Of a DNA stretch of 64,000 nt, positions 48,345 through 58,004 are shown one piece after another; the stretch's first letter is position 1; each line of letters starts with the position of its first letter. The notes beneath the pieces are model-generated. The model ran no database searches, was not told the origin of the DNA, and saw only the letters and a program-made list of their open reading frames with translations. The stretch is taken from NCBI GenBank assembly GCA_963780395.1, contig CAWABY010000002.1, forward strand, positions 19,861 to 83,860, in the 5' to 3' direction. The position numbers and the translations under genes are program-made. Source of the DNA: VGBV01 sp963780395. GTDB taxonomy: Bacteria; Actinomycetota; Thermoleophilia; Solirubrobacterales; 70-9.

Positions 48345-48911
48345 TCAGGAGCCTGAGCCAGCCGTCTCGATCACGTTGAGGCGGTAGCGGCCGACCTGGA
48401 GCTGGTCGCCGTCGGCGAGCGGGCTCCAGTCGACGTCCTCGCCGTTGACCTGGATGCCGTTGGTGCTGCGGTCGTCGAGGGCGCGCAACTCGCCCTCGGG
48501 AGTGCATGCGATCACGGCGTGACGTCGGGAGACCGTCGGGTCGTCCAGGCGGATGTCAGCCGAGGCGCTGCGGCCGATCCGCGACCAGCCGTCGTCGAGC
48601 TCGATCACCCGCGCCCGTCCCTCGGCATAGAAGGCCAGGTACTTGCCGGGTTGCTCGATCGATTCGCGAACGTCGTCGAGCCAGCCGTCGGGGGCCTCGC
48701 GCGGAGCCATGATCGTGAAGCTCTTCAGGGTGGGCTGCTCGAAAAGCGAGGCGCGTTGGAAACTCGAGCCGCCGCAATTGGGGCAGCTCGGCATTGCGTC
48801 CGCGCGGTCGAGCGAGATCTCGTACGAGCACCCGATGCAGGCGAAGGACCCCGCGTCGGCCGTATCGCCGGTTTCGAGGACATCCTGCTCGCTCTGTCCG
48901 ATCGCAGCCAT
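48345..48911 (-). CDS. FHA-domain protein with N-terminal zinc ribbon
   Basis: A 188-residue cytoplasmic protein. An N-terminal zinc ribbon (FACIGCSYEISL and MPSCPNCGGSSF) precedes a linker and a C-terminal FHA domain (about 100-180) with the phosphothreonine-binding signature: WSRIGRSASADIRLDDPTVSRRHA and DDRSTNGIQVNG. It should bind phospho-Thr peptides made by a Ser/Thr kinase not encoded here. The ATG 48911 is chosen because the zinc ribbon follows directly; a TAGGAT box lies fourteen bases upstream. The extended open frame upstream is antisense to the SRPBCC gene. Confidence 0.85.
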   Translation of the reverse strand: MAAIGQSEQDVLETGDTADAGSFACIGCSYEISLDRADAMPSCPNCGGSSFQRASLFEQPTLKSFTIMAPREAPDGWLDDVRESIEQPGKYLAFYAEGRARVIELDDGWSRIGRSASADIRLDDPTVSRRHAVIACTPEGELRALDDRSTNGIQVNGEDVDWSPLADGDQLQVGRYRLNVIETAGSGS

Positions 48912-49051
48912 TTTCGGGTACGCCGATCCTACCCCGACACGCCGAAATGGCCAAGGGGATCGCCGGAGGTTGTCTGCAAAGTCCGACCTTTCCGGGGATT
49001 TTGCGGGCGGCGGCGCGCCCGCCGCGAGGCCGGTCCGGTGCCGGGCGCGGA

Positions 49052-49057
49052 TAGAAT
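49052..49057 (+). promoter_or_regulatory. -10 box TAGAAT for the SRPBCC gene
   Basis: TAGAAT ten bases before the ATG at 49068 with no ribosome-binding sequence; a near-leaderless transcript is expected. Confidence 0.5.
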
Positions 49058-49067
49058 CGCCGCGCCG

Positions 49068-49562
49068 ATGGGAGCCATGCCGATCTCTCTGACCACCACG
49101 GTCGATGCTCCCCGGGAGCACGTCTTCGACTTCATCTGCGACCTCTCCAAGCGGCCGGCCTGGACCGACCACTTCATGAGCGACTACCGCCTCGAGCGCA
49201 TCGAGGCCTCGGGCCAGGGCGCGGCGGCCCGCTTCCGCATCAAGGCCCCCCGGGGCATTCGCCACGCCGACACGACGATCGCCGAGGCCGAGCGGCCCCA
49301 CCGGGTCACCGAGATCGGGCACGGAGGGCGCTCGAACAAGATCACGCTGCATTCGGTCTGGGAGCTGACCGAGGGGCCGGGCGCGGTGACCACCGTCAAC
49401 CTCTCGTTCCGGACCGACCCGGCCGGCCGCGGCGGCCGCTGGTGGCGGCGGCGCTGGCGCAAGGCGCTGCGCAGGCTCGCCGAGGCGGTCGAATCCGGGA
49501 CACCCGCCACCGATGGGATCGCGGTGGCGGGCGGCAACCGCCAGCTCACCGGGATCGCGTGA
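49068..49562 (+). CDS. SRPBCC-family (polyketide cyclase/dehydrase-like) protein
   Basis: A 164-residue START-like fold. The N-terminal ISLTTTVDAPREHVFDFICDLSKRPAWTD is the family signature; a hydrophobic-pocket beta sheet and the long C-terminal helix (RWRKALRRLAEAVE) follow. Such proteins bind lipids or hydrophobic small molecules, and some act as cyclases; no ligand is predictable. Start at the ATG of MGAMPIS, or the ATG three codons later. Its neighbours do not define a pathway. Confidence 0.8.
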   Translation: MGAMPISLTTTVDAPREHVFDFICDLSKRPAWTDHFMSDYRLERIEASGQGAAARFRIKAPRGIRHADTTIAEAERPHRVTEIGHGGRSNKITLHSVWELTEGPGAVTTVNLSFRTDPAGRGGRWWRRRWRKALRRLAEAVESGTPATDGIAVAGGNRQLTGIA

Positions 49563-49605
49563 GCGCCGCCCGGCGGCTGCCAATCGGCCCGCTCGGCCCT
49601 GCGGA

Positions 49606-49611
49606 TAGACT
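49606..49611 (+). promoter_or_regulatory. -10 box TAGACT for the lipoprotein gene
   Basis: TAGACT nine bases before the ATG at 49621, without a ribosome site, matching the short-leader pattern of the window. Confidence 0.5.
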
Positions 49612-49620
49612 GCCCGCCCG

Positions 49621-50169
49621 ATGAACCGCTTCGGACGCACGGGAGCCCTGGCGGCGGCGCTGGCCGTGGCCTCGCTGGCTCTGGGTCTGGCGGCCTGCGG
49701 CGAGGAGCACGAGAGCGAGGTCGTCGAGGGCGAGCCGCTCGAGCTCGGGGACCTGCACCTGAACGTGCAGCTGACCCGTTTCCTGAATCCGACTGACCGC
49801 GAGGACGCCGAGTACCTGGAGGGCCTGCCCCAGACTCCGCCCGGCGAGGCCTACCTGGGGGTCTTCATCGAGGCCGAGAACGAGGGCGACGAGGACGTCA
49901 CCCTGCCGACGGCCGAGCAGATGAAGGTGATCGACACCACCGGACAGGAGTTCGAGCCGGTCGAGTCGGAGTCGGTCTTCGCCTTCGACTTCGGCGAGTC
50001 GCTTCCGCCCGGCGAGGAGATCCCCCTGCCCGACACGGCCGCGGCCAGCGGCCCGATCAAGGGCCAGGTCGCGCTCTTCCTGGTCGATCAGGGCGTCTCG
50101 GAGAACCGCCCGCTCGAGCTGGAGCTGTCGGCCGACGGCGCCGACGGCGTCATCGAGCTCGACATCTAG
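49621..50169 (+). CDS. predicted lipoprotein with DUF4352-like beta domain
   Basis: A 182-residue exported protein. Basic N-terminus, hydrophobic core and lipobox LGLAACG (Cys at about 25), then an acidic linker. The beta-sandwich region includes AYLGVFIEAENEGDEDVTLP and MKVIDTTGQEFEPVE, resembling telobox/DUF4352 immunoglobulin-like proteins of the Gram-positive surface. Function unknown. It converges on the penicillin-binding protein gene with a four-base overlap of stops. Confidence 0.78.
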   Translation: MNRFGRTGALAAALAVASLALGLAACGEEHESEVVEGEPLELGDLHLNVQLTRFLNPTDREDAEYLEGLPQTPPGEAYLGVFIEAENEGDEDVTLPTAEQMKVIDTTGQEFEPVESESVFAFDFGESLPPGEEIPLPDTAAASGPIKGQVALFLVDQGVSENRPLELELSADGADGVIELDI

Positions 50170-52031
50170 CCGAGGGCCGATCCCAGGATCGTTCGGGCGA
50201 TCGGCGCCGCGACCTCGCCACCATCGCCGTCCGCGTCGATCAGCATCACCGCGATCGCCAGCTTCGGCTTCTGCGCGGGCGCGAAGGCGATGAACCAGGC
50301 GTCCACGATCTGCTCGGGGTCGGGCGGCTCCTCGCCCGGGGCCACCTGGGGGGTTGGCTGGTTCGGCTTCGGGCCCAGCTCGGCGGTGCCCGTCTTGCCG
50401 GCCACGGTCACGTTCGGAAGCGCGGCCGCTGAGCCCGTGCCATAACTGACGACCGCCTGCATCAGGCCCGTCAGCACCCGCGCGTTCTCCTTCGAGGTGA
50501 CCTCGACCGGCTCGGCGTCGGCCTGGAGCGCGGGGTCCGTCACGATCGGGGTGGGGCTGCGCGTGCCGCCCGCGGCGACGGTCTGCGCGACCGAGGCCAT
50601 CCCCAGCGGGGTCGCGAGCACCTGGCCCTGCCCGATGCCCGACACGGCCAGGGTCGTCAGGGTGTCGTCGTTGAACGAGGTCGGCATCGTCATCTCTCCC
50701 GGGTCCGCCGCCTGGGTCGCCTCCGCGTCATAGAGGGTGACCGGCTGGTTCCAGCCGTATTGCTCGGACTCGGAGACCAGCTTCTCCTCGCCGACGTCCA
50801 CCGCGAGCGGGGCGAAGACCGTGTTGCACGAGTTCGCGAAGGTCTCCTCGAAGGTGCCGCCGCAGGGCTCGTCGTGGGCGTTTTCGACGGTGTTGGCGCC
50901 GGTCTCGACCGAGGGATTCGTGGAGGTGACGACGTCGAATACGTCGTCGAGCTTGACCTTGTCCTCTTCCAGGGCTGCGGTGGTGGTGATTACCTTGAAG
51001 GTGGAGCCCGGGGGCTGGGGCGCCGAGTAGGCCGAGCCGGCCAGCGCCCGCACCTGTCCGTTGCGCGCGTCGAGCACGGCCACCCCTCCAGACTGGCCGC
51101 CCAGCGCCGCCACCGTCACCTCCTGCAGGTCCGGATCGATCGTCGTCTTCAGCGACTGACCGGGCTGTTGCTGGGACGTCGCCAGCACCCGGCCCTCGGT
51201 TCGCTCGGGCACGTCGGGCAGCGAGGTTCCCTCGGGCACGGCCACCAGCTCGCCGCCCGGCTTTCCGGCCAGGCGGGAGTTGAAGGCCAGCTCCAGGCCG
51301 CTGACCCCGGTCTCCTGGTCGCCGGGATAGCCGGATGCCTCGACCTCCGGCCGCAGCTCGGGACTCGGCGTCTCGACGGTGCCGGTGACGTCGATCGCCG
51401 CGGAGCCCAGTCGCGAGTCGCGGGAAGCGCCCTGGCCCTCGGCCAGCGGGGCCCCATCCTTGGCCAGGATCGGCGCCCGCTCCCCCAGGGTCAGCCGGCG
51501 GCCCACCCGCTCGCCGCTCTCCAGCCCCGGAAACGTCAAGTGAGGGGTCCAGGCGATCTTCTCGTCCTCGAAGGGAATCTCGATCACGCCCTCGACCAGC
51601 CCGAAGATCTCGGTGCGGATCCCCACCTCCATCTCCATGACGTCGTTGTCGGGGCCGCTCGCGTCGCCCGGGTCGATCGCGTCCGCGGTCGAGGCGGACT
51701 GGGCCTCCTGGTAGGCGGCGGCGAACTGCTCGACCGGGAACTGCTGCTGGGCAGAGTCGGTGAGCTCCTCGTGCATTGTCGCGAAGTCCTGCTCGGCCCA
51801 GGCGTCGAGGAAGCGGTTGGCCGCGTCCTCCTCGGCCGAGCCGGCCGCCATCACAGCGCCGACGATGAACGCGACCAGCGCCACCCCGGCCAGCGGCAGC
51901 GCCCGGCGCCGCAGGCGGCGCTGGCGCTCGCTGAGCGTCTTCTTCGGAGGAGCCGGTCGGGTCCGCTCCTCCTCCTGCGGCGGCGGTCTGCGCCGGCGCC
52001 GCGTGCTTGTAACACCTGCCTCGCGAGGCAC
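50166..52031 (-). CDS. penicillin-binding transpeptidase with NTF2-like N-terminal domain
   Basis: A 621-residue class B PBP-like protein. Basic Pro/Arg-rich cytoplasmic N-terminus, one membrane helix (ALPLAGVALVAFIVGAVMAAG), then a MecA-N/NTF2-like domain (ANRFLDAWAEQDFATMHEELT). A dimer/linker domain leads to the transpeptidase: PPGSTFKV (SxxK), NSCN (SxN) and VAGKTGTAE (KTG). It should cross-link peptidoglycan outside the membrane. The NTF2-like domain is shared with beta-lactam-insensitive PBP2a-type proteins, but resistance cannot be inferred from that alone. GTG start with TAACTT six bases upstream on the minus strand, suggesting leaderless mRNA. Confidence 0.9.
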   Translation of the reverse strand: MPREAGVTSTRRRRRPPPQEEERTRPAPPKKTLSERQRRLRRRALPLAGVALVAFIVGAVMAAGSAEEDAANRFLDAWAEQDFATMHEELTDSAQQQFPVEQFAAAYQEAQSASTADAIDPGDASGPDNDVMEMEVGIRTEIFGLVEGVIEIPFEDEKIAWTPHLTFPGLESGERVGRRLTLGERAPILAKDGAPLAEGQGASRDSRLGSAAIDVTGTVETPSPELRPEVEASGYPGDQETGVSGLELAFNSRLAGKPGGELVAVPEGTSLPDVPERTEGRVLATSQQQPGQSLKTTIDPDLQEVTVAALGGQSGGVAVLDARNGQVRALAGSAYSAPQPPGSTFKVITTTAALEEDKVKLDDVFDVVTSTNPSVETGANTVENAHDEPCGGTFEETFANSCNTVFAPLAVDVGEEKLVSESEQYGWNQPVTLYDAEATQAADPGEMTMPTSFNDDTLTTLAVSGIGQGQVLATPLGMASVAQTVAAGGTRSPTPIVTDPALQADAEPVEVTSKENARVLTGLMQAVVSYGTGSAAALPNVTVAGKTGTAELGPKPNQPTPQVAPGEEPPDPEQIVDAWFIAFAPAQKPKLAIAVMLIDADGDGGEVAAPIARTILGSALG

Positions 52032-52104
52032 GCTGGAAAGTTAGTGGGTGGCCGCCCCGACCCGCGCACGTTGGGTGGCGGGCGGGCTGCTTGTATTCCG
52101 CTCC

Positions 52105-53268
52105 GTGAACGGAATCGACTGGGCGATCATCGCCTTCGCGCTGCTGCTCGGCGCCTGGGGCTATCGGCACGGGTTGATCGTCGGGCTGCTCAGCCTGGTC
52201 GGCTTCCTGGTCGGCGCCTTCCTCGGCAGCCGCCTGGGCCCCGCCCTGCTCGCCGATGGTTCGGAGTCACCGTACGCGCCGGTGACCGCCCTGGCGGGCG
52301 CGCTGCTGATCGGCAGCTTCGCCGCGGTCTCGTTCGAGGGTGTCGCCCGGGCCCTGCGCAGGCGCATCCTGGGACCGCGCGGCCGCCGACGTTCGGTCGT
52401 CCTGGCCGACGCCGCCGGCGGCGCGCTGCTGCTGGTGATGGTCTCCCTGGCCCTGGCCTGGCTCTTCGGTGCGGTCGCGCTCAACGCGCCCGGGGCCAAG
52501 GAGCTGCGAAAGACGGTGCAGCGCTCGGAGATCCTCGGCAGCCTGAATGAGGCCTTCCCTCCCTCCGGGGGGTTCCTGAAGGCGCTCAACAGGATTGACC
52601 CCGCGATCGCGGTCCAGGGGCCCGACGTGAACCTGGGGCCGCCCGACTCGAAGCTCGCGGCGGATCCCGAGGTGAGGGCCGCGGCCGACAGCGTCGTCCG
52701 CGTGCTCGGCACCGCCTGCGGCCTGGCGGTGTCGGGCTCGGGCTGGATCGCATCTCCCGGGGTGGTCGTCACCAACGCGCACGTGGTCGCCGGCGAGGAC
52801 GACACGGCAGTCAGCTTCGACGACGAGGGCGACCGCCTGGACGCGGCCCCGATCCACTACGACCCCTCCAACGACCTCGCGATCCTCCGGGTCGACGGCC
52901 TCGGCGGCGAGCCGCTGCCGCTCGAGGCCGAGGTCGAGTCGGGGACCCCCGGAGCGGTCCTCGGCTATCCCGAGAACGGGCCCTTCACGATCAGCCCGGC
53001 CCGGGCCGGCCCGACCGAGACGGCGATCAGCGAGGACTCCTACGGGCGCGGGCCGATCAGGCGCTCGCTCACCTCGCTCCGCGGCGAGGTGAGGCGCGGC
53101 AACTCGGGGGGCCCGCTCGTGGATGGCGCGGGCCAGGTGCTTGCCACCGTGTTCGCGGCCACCACCGAGGGCAAGCCGGGCGGCTACGGCATTCCAAACG
53201 ACATCGTCGCGGCCGCGGTCAACCAGTCCGCGGGCTCGGGCGAGGTCAGCACAGGCCCCTGCACCTGA
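52105..53268 (+). CDS. MarP-like membrane serine protease (CvpA-type domain plus trypsin domain)
   Basis: A 387-residue protein. Residues about 1-150 hold four membrane helices of the CvpA type (NGIDWAIIAFALLLGAWGYRHG, GLLSLVGFLVGAFLGSRLG and two more). The periplasmic chymotrypsin-fold protease follows: SGSGWIASPGVVVTNAHVVAGEDD has the catalytic His, DPSNDLAILRVDG the Asp, and RRGNSGGPLVDGAGQVLATVF the Ser. Cys residues in GTACGLAVSG and the last residues (TGPCT) may form the disulfide that controls MarP of mycobacteria, where the enzyme protects against acid stress. GTG 52105 places the start at the first helix; an earlier GTG at 52048 is less likely. Confidence 0.88.
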   Translation: MNGIDWAIIAFALLLGAWGYRHGLIVGLLSLVGFLVGAFLGSRLGPALLADGSESPYAPVTALAGALLIGSFAAVSFEGVARALRRRILGPRGRRRSVVLADAAGGALLLVMVSLALAWLFGAVALNAPGAKELRKTVQRSEILGSLNEAFPPSGGFLKALNRIDPAIAVQGPDVNLGPPDSKLAADPEVRAAADSVVRVLGTACGLAVSGSGWIASPGVVVTNAHVVAGEDDTAVSFDDEGDRLDAAPIHYDPSNDLAILRVDGLGGEPLPLEAEVESGTPGAVLGYPENGPFTISPARAGPTETAISEDSYGRGPIRRSLTSLRGEVRRGNSGGPLVDGAGQVLATVFAATTEGKPGGYGIPNDIVAAAVNQSAGSGEVSTGPCT

Positions 53269-53280
53269 CGGACCGCGCCG

Positions 53281-53310
53281 CCCGGGGCCGACCTTGCGGC
53301 CCGGGTTCTT
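53281..53310 (+). terminator. stem-loop after the MarP-like gene
   Basis: CCCGGGGCCG and CGGCCCGGG pair with one bulged base around a short loop and are followed by TTCTT, 12 bases after the stop. Confidence 0.5.
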
Positions 53311-53324
53311 ACGATTGGTAAGCT
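53308..53324 (+). promoter_or_regulatory. dyad and -10 box at the HxlR-gene promoter
   Basis: CTTAC-GATTG-GTAAG (53308-53322) is a perfect 5-5-5 inverted repeat overlapping TAAGCT (53319-53324), nine bases before the GTG. This is the position expected for autoregulation by the HxlR-family product. Confidence 0.5.
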
Positions 53325-53333
53325 GGGTTCGAG

Positions 53334-53711
53334 GTGAGCACGGACCGAGGCGAGCGGCCCGCCGGGGCAGGATCGGCGGCCGAGCCCAGACAAGCTGTTC
53401 CCGGGCAGGTCTGCCCGCATTTCCACGGCGCGGTGGAGCTGATCGGCCGACGCTGGACCGGCGCCATCCTCTACGCCCTCGCCGACGAGGGCGCCCTGCG
53501 CTTCGCGGAGCTGAAGGAGTGCGTCCCCGGAATGTCGGATCGACTGCTCTCGACGCGGCTGAAGGAGCTCGAGTCGGCGGGCCTGGTGCGTCGCGAGGTC
53601 CAGGAGGGGCCCGGCGTGCGCGTCAGCTACGAGCTCACCCGAAAGGGCGATTCCCTGAAGCCCGTGATGGGCTCGCTCAGGGATTGGGCCCAGCGCTGGC
53701 ACCAGGCCTAG
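53334..53711 (+). CDS. HxlR-family winged-helix regulator
   Basis: A 125-residue regulator. After a 25-residue disordered N-terminus comes the HxlR core: VCPHFHGAVELIGRRWTGAILYAL, where the single conserved Cys can sense oxidants or electrophiles in some members. LRFAELKECVPGMSDRLLSTRLKELESAGLV is the DNA-binding helix pair, and VSYELTRKGDSLKPVM the wing. The target genes are not evident; the dyad in its own promoter suggests autoregulation. GTG start, leaderless-type spacing. Confidence 0.88.
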   Translation: MSTDRGERPAGAGSAAEPRQAVPGQVCPHFHGAVELIGRRWTGAILYALADEGALRFAELKECVPGMSDRLLSTRLKELESAGLVRREVQEGPGVRVSYELTRKGDSLKPVMGSLRDWAQRWHQA

Positions 53712-53716
53712 CCGCG

Positions 53717-54304
53717 CTACCAGGCCCGCGGGTTCCCCTCGGGGATACGGTCGAGCACGAGGGTGGCCTCGACCCGCTCGACCGGGTAGGGGCCCGTCGT
53801 GGCCAGGTAGGCCTGAAGCTCGCCTTCGCCCATCGCCCTGAAAGCCGCCTCGACGGCGTTCGCGTAGTTGGCGAGGATGACGGCGTCCGGCGGGGGCTCG
53901 GGGCGGAAGTGCCACTCCTTCGCGGTGTAGGTGACGATCCTCGCCGGCAGGCCCTCGCCGTCGACCAGTCCGGTCACCTCGACGCGGTCATAGCGGATCT
54001 CGCGCACGTCGAGACGTTCGAGCTCGGCCTCTGAGACATCGATGACGACGCCGTTGACGGGCCCTGCGGGATCCTCGCCGGGCTCCAGGTTGAGTCCGAG
54101 CACCCACTCGGGCCTGTGGCCGCTGCCGAGCTCGAACGTCTTCTCGCAGGTCAGGTTGTCCCTGCCGAGCGACCAGCGGCGCTTCCACTCGCGCAGGCGA
54201 GCCGGCCGCGCCGCCGGGACCGGGCGGGCGAGCGTCATGCCCGCGCTCTCGGGCAGGACCAGCGAGCCGTAGCCGAACAGCCCGAGGTCTCCCGGCGCCC
54301 CCAT
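53717..54304 (-). CDS. gamma-glutamylcyclotransferase-like protein
   Basis: A 195-residue protein of the GGCT/AIG2-like fold. The substrate-loop motif is LFGYGSLVLPES (YGSL signature, residues about 8-19). NGVVIDVSEAELERLDVREIRYDRVEV includes the conserved region where the catalytic Glu normally lies, and the C-terminus has ANYANAVEAAFRAMGE. It could release 5-oxoproline from gamma-glutamyl compounds. The ATG shares bases with the upstream helicase stop (TGATG), so it is coupled to the damaged helicase-nuclease pair. The same frame is open further upstream but within that gene. Confidence 0.78.
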   Translation of the reverse strand: MGAPGDLGLFGYGSLVLPESAGMTLARPVPAARPARLREWKRRWSLGRDNLTCEKTFELGSGHRPEWVLGLNLEPGEDPAGPVNGVVIDVSEAELERLDVREIRYDRVEVTGLVDGEGLPARIVTYTAKEWHFRPEPPPDAVILANYANAVEAAFRAMGEGELQAYLATTGPYPVERVEATLVLDRIPEGNPRAW

Positions 54305-57300
54305 CAGTCGAGCAGCGACATCTGCGGCTCGCCGCCCTCCGGATCCGGGGCGGGGCCGGTCCCGTCCTCGGCGTCCGGTTCGGGCTTGGGACGCTCGCTG
54401 CGGGGGACAGGCACGATCGGCGGGTCGGGGTCGTCGCGCATGTGCGCCGCGGGCTCGTGGGAGCAGAGCCGCTCGCGCGCGGGACAGTCGTGGCATATGG
54501 CCCGGTGGGGATGGTGGGTGACGCCGAACTCGCCGGCGCCCAGCCGCCCGAGCAACCCCTCGATCCGCTCGCGCGCCGCGTCGAGCTCGGCCTGCCCGAA
54601 CGTCTGGCGCACCGGCGAGTCTGGCCGCTCGAGGAAGACGTAGGCGGTCTCGACGGGCACGCCGCGCTCCGCCGCGGCGAGGGCGTAGAGGTCACGTTGC
54701 ACGCGATAGCGCCCCGCGAGCCGCTCGGGATCGCGGCCGTCGAGGCGATCCGTCTTGTAGTCGACGACCAGCGTGCCTTGATTGCCGCGGTCGGCGAGGA
54801 GGTCGATCGAGCCCCGGATCGGCGTCCCGACGATGCTGAGCACGAAAGGGACCTCGGGGCTGGTCCTCGCGTCGCCCAGCTCGCCCCGGAGCTCGGAGCC
54901 CAGCCAGCCCCGCACCAGCTCCCGGGCGTGGTCGACCTGCTCGGCCCCGTCCGGAAGGCCCTGCTCGCGCAGGGCGGTGGCGATGCGCTCGGCGTCGGGC
55001 TCCGCCCAGCGGTGCTCGGAGCTCCACTCCAGCAGCGCGTGGACCGCCAGGCCGGGGCCGTAGCGGCGCCGTGCCTCGGGGTCCGCGTGCGCTTCCTCGC
55101 CGGCGGCGGGATCGGGCGCGATCGCCGCATCGCCGCCGGCGATCCCGAGCACGCGCTCGGCGTAGAAGCGGTAGCCGCAGGCCTCATAGTCGGAGAGGGC
55201 GGAGTAGGAGAGGGCGCCGGCGGGAGCGGGCGCAACCTGCGGTCGTCCCAGGGGCGGCGCGTCATCCAGGGCGACCGGCGCCGCCTCTGGCGCGGGCTGC
55301 TCCACGAGCAGCTTGGCGCCGGCCCCCGGCTCGGGCGCGCTCACCTTGACGCTCAGCCTTCCGGCCGGATAGCCGTCCGCGGCGGCCGGCAGCTCCAGAT
55401 CCCGCTCGTCCGGCTCGCCGCCGAGCAGGGTGCGGATCAGCTGGTTTGCGATCGGCTTGCGCCGGATCGGCTCGGCCTCCAGCGCCTTCGGGTTGAACGT
55501 CCCGCTCAGCAGCAGCCGCTTCTTGGCGCGGGTCGCCGCCACGTAGGCGAGGCGGCCCTCCTCCTCGGCCTCTCGGTCGGCGGCCAGGTCGGCCAGCTCG
55601 TAGTAGTCGAACATGCGCTCACCGGGGCGCCCGAGCCGGCCGAGCTGGATGCCCACCCGGCTGACCTCGCCGCTGTCGGGCTCGTCCTCGGCCGGCGCCA
55701 GGCGCAGCGGCGTCCAGCCGATCTGGAGGTTGCGGCCCATGTCGGCGACGGCGACCACGTCGAACTCGAGCCCCTTGGCGCTGTGGATGGTCATCACCCG
55801 GACCCCTGCGTGGCCCTCGGCACGGGTCGCGGCTTCGGCCTCGCGGTCGCTGCGCGCCGCGCGGTTGGCGAGGTAGTCGAGGAACGCGGTCAGGTCGGGG
55901 CCCTCCCTGGCCTCGAACTCGCGAGCCAGGCGCATCAGCTTGCGCACGTTCGCCCATCGTGCCTCGCCCGAGTCGCGGACCAGGGTCGCCAGGTCGTAGT
56001 CGAAAGCCGAGGCGACGCGCTCGACCAGGGCCTCGAGCCCGTCCTCGGCGCCGCGGCGTCGAAGCGCGCTCAGGGTCGCGACGAAGCCGCTCAGGCGCTC
56101 CAGCTCCTCGGGCGGGATCAGCGCGGCGGCCTCGGGGTCGCCGCGGCTCGGCTCGCCATCCTCGGCCAGGTCGCGGAGCAGCGGCCAGATGTGCAGCTGG
56201 CGCTCGCGGCCGTCCTCGCGCTCCTCGGTCGCCGCGCGGCGCAGCAGCCAAAGCGTGTCAGGGAGTACCGCGCAGGCGGGCGAGGCGAGCGCGCCGAACA
56301 GCGGCTCGTCGTCGAGTGGGTTGGCGACGACCGCGAGCAGGCAGCGCAGGTCCTCGATCTGCTGCTGGGACCAGAAGCCGCGGCCGCCGACCACGTAGGG
56401 ATCCAGGCCGGCCTGGCGAGCGAGCGCTCCAGGGTGTTGACGTGGGTGAAGGCGCGCATCAGGACGACGATTCCCGAGGGGTCCTCGCCGGCGTCGACCA
56501 GCTCGCGCAGGCGGCCCGCCAGCCGGCGCGCCTCGGCGACCTTGGGGGCCGCGCTGGGATCGTCGGGCAGGCGCGGCAACTCGGTCGCGGGGTCCTCCCA
56601 GCCCTTCTTGTCGTCGACGGTGAGCAGCATCTCCACCGCGGGCTCGCCTCCGGCCTGGCCCACGCCGCCGCCTCCGCCCGGCGCAGTCAGCGGCTCGAAG
56701 CCGTCGAGCAGCGCGGCGCCGAGGGCGTTGGTGGCGGCGAGCAGCTCGGGGGCCGCCCGGAAGTTGCCCGTCAGCGGCATCGACTCGCCATTGGGCTCCT
56801 CGCCGCCGGCGAAGCGGCGCTGCTGGCGGCGGTAGACGTCGATGTCGGCGTGCCGGAAGCCGTAGATCGACTGGAACTCGTCGCCGACCATGAACACGCG
56901 CGTGTCGGGGCCGCGCAGCTGCTCGATCAGACCGAGCTGGAGGCCGTTGGTGTCCTGGAACTCGTCGACCATCAGGTGGCGGAACTGCTCCCGGTAGCGG
57001 TCGCGGATTCGCTCGTTCGATCGCAGCAGCTCGCGGGCATGCAGCTGCAGGTCCTCGAAGTCGAGGGCCGAGCGGTCGGCCTTGAGGCGCTCGTAGGCGC
57101 GGCCGAAGCCACTGACCAGCTCGCGCAGCTGCGCGTAGGCCGGCGCGAGCACCGTCGCCGCCGCGGCGGCACGGGCGCGCTGCAGCGCCTCGCGGTAGCG
57201 CTCGCACTCGGGGCCGGCGAACGCCTTGGCCTTCGTCTCAAGCTTCAGCCCGGCCAGCCTGTCGAGCAGCTCGGCGTCCGGCGGGGGCGGCGGGGTCGAG

Positions 57301-58004
57301 CTCCGTCGCCGCCGCGATCAGCTCGCGGTTCGCTCCCGCTCTGCCGTTCGCCTCCGCGCACTCGCCGTGCGCGGCCCGCGCTGCCTCGATCAGCTCGCCG
57401 ATTGCGGCGGCTGGGTCGGCCGCCGGGCGGCTCGGGCAGCGCGGGCTCGGTCTGGCCGCGGCTGCGGAGCTCGTCGTATGCGCCGCTCGTCATCTCGATC
57501 AGCGTCCGCTTGTGGTTGGCGGCAGCCAGCTCGAGGGCCTCGGCGCCGCCCTCGGCGACCAGGTCCTCCAGCGCCGACGTCGAAGGCGCGGGTTGCGAGC
57601 CGGTCAGCCTCGGGCTCGTCGGCGACCCGGAAGCGCGGGTCCAGGCCCGCGGCGGCGGGATGCGAGGCGAGCAGCCGGCGGCAGAACCCGTGGATGGTGG
57701 AGATCCAGGCGCGCTCGGCGGCCTCGGCGGCCTCGAGGATCCGCTCCAGCCGCTCGCCCTCGGCCTCCTCGGCCATCTCCGCCAGGGTCTCGCGGACCCG
57801 GCGGCGGAGCTGGTCGGCGGCGCGCTCGGTGAAGGTGAAGGCGAGGATCCGCTCCACGCCCATCTCCGGGTCGAGCGCCGCCTCGCAGAAGCGATCGACC
57901 AGCACCGAGGTCTTGCCGGTCCCGGCCCCCGCGCGCAGGAAGACGTCGCGTTCGCGCGACTGGACCGCGGCCCCCTGCTGCTCTGTCCGCTCTGGCCGGC
58001 CCAT
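54304..58004 (-). pseudogene. AddA-like UvrD-type helicase/nuclease, multiple frameshifts
   Basis: A 3.7-kb gene for a superfamily 1 helicase with a C-terminal RecB-type nuclease. Recognisable parts in order: motif I FLRAGAGTGKTSVLVDRF and ILAFTFTERAADQLRRRV in one frame; RSALDFEDLQLHARELL, the DEFQDTNG Walker B and MPLTGNFRAAPELLA in another; VMTIHSAKGLEFDVVAVAD, AYVAATRAKKRLLLSG and the nuclease GTLVVDYKTDRLDG in a third. Frame changes are needed near 57580, 57423, 57287 and 56417. Between them family sequence continues without stops. The start at ATG 58004 overlaps the AddB-like stop. It would process DNA ends for recombination. Either low-quality sequence or recent inactivation. Confidence 0.8.

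Noticed and set aside
46159..48387. A 742-codon open frame antisense to the CocE-type hydrolase
   Set aside because: Composition typical of a shadow frame, no motif, and the opposite strand has a signal peptide and a hydrolase domain.
54442..56835. A long plus-strand open frame across the AddA-like gene
   Set aside because: No recognisable domain; the minus strand carries helicase and nuclease motifs despite frameshifts.
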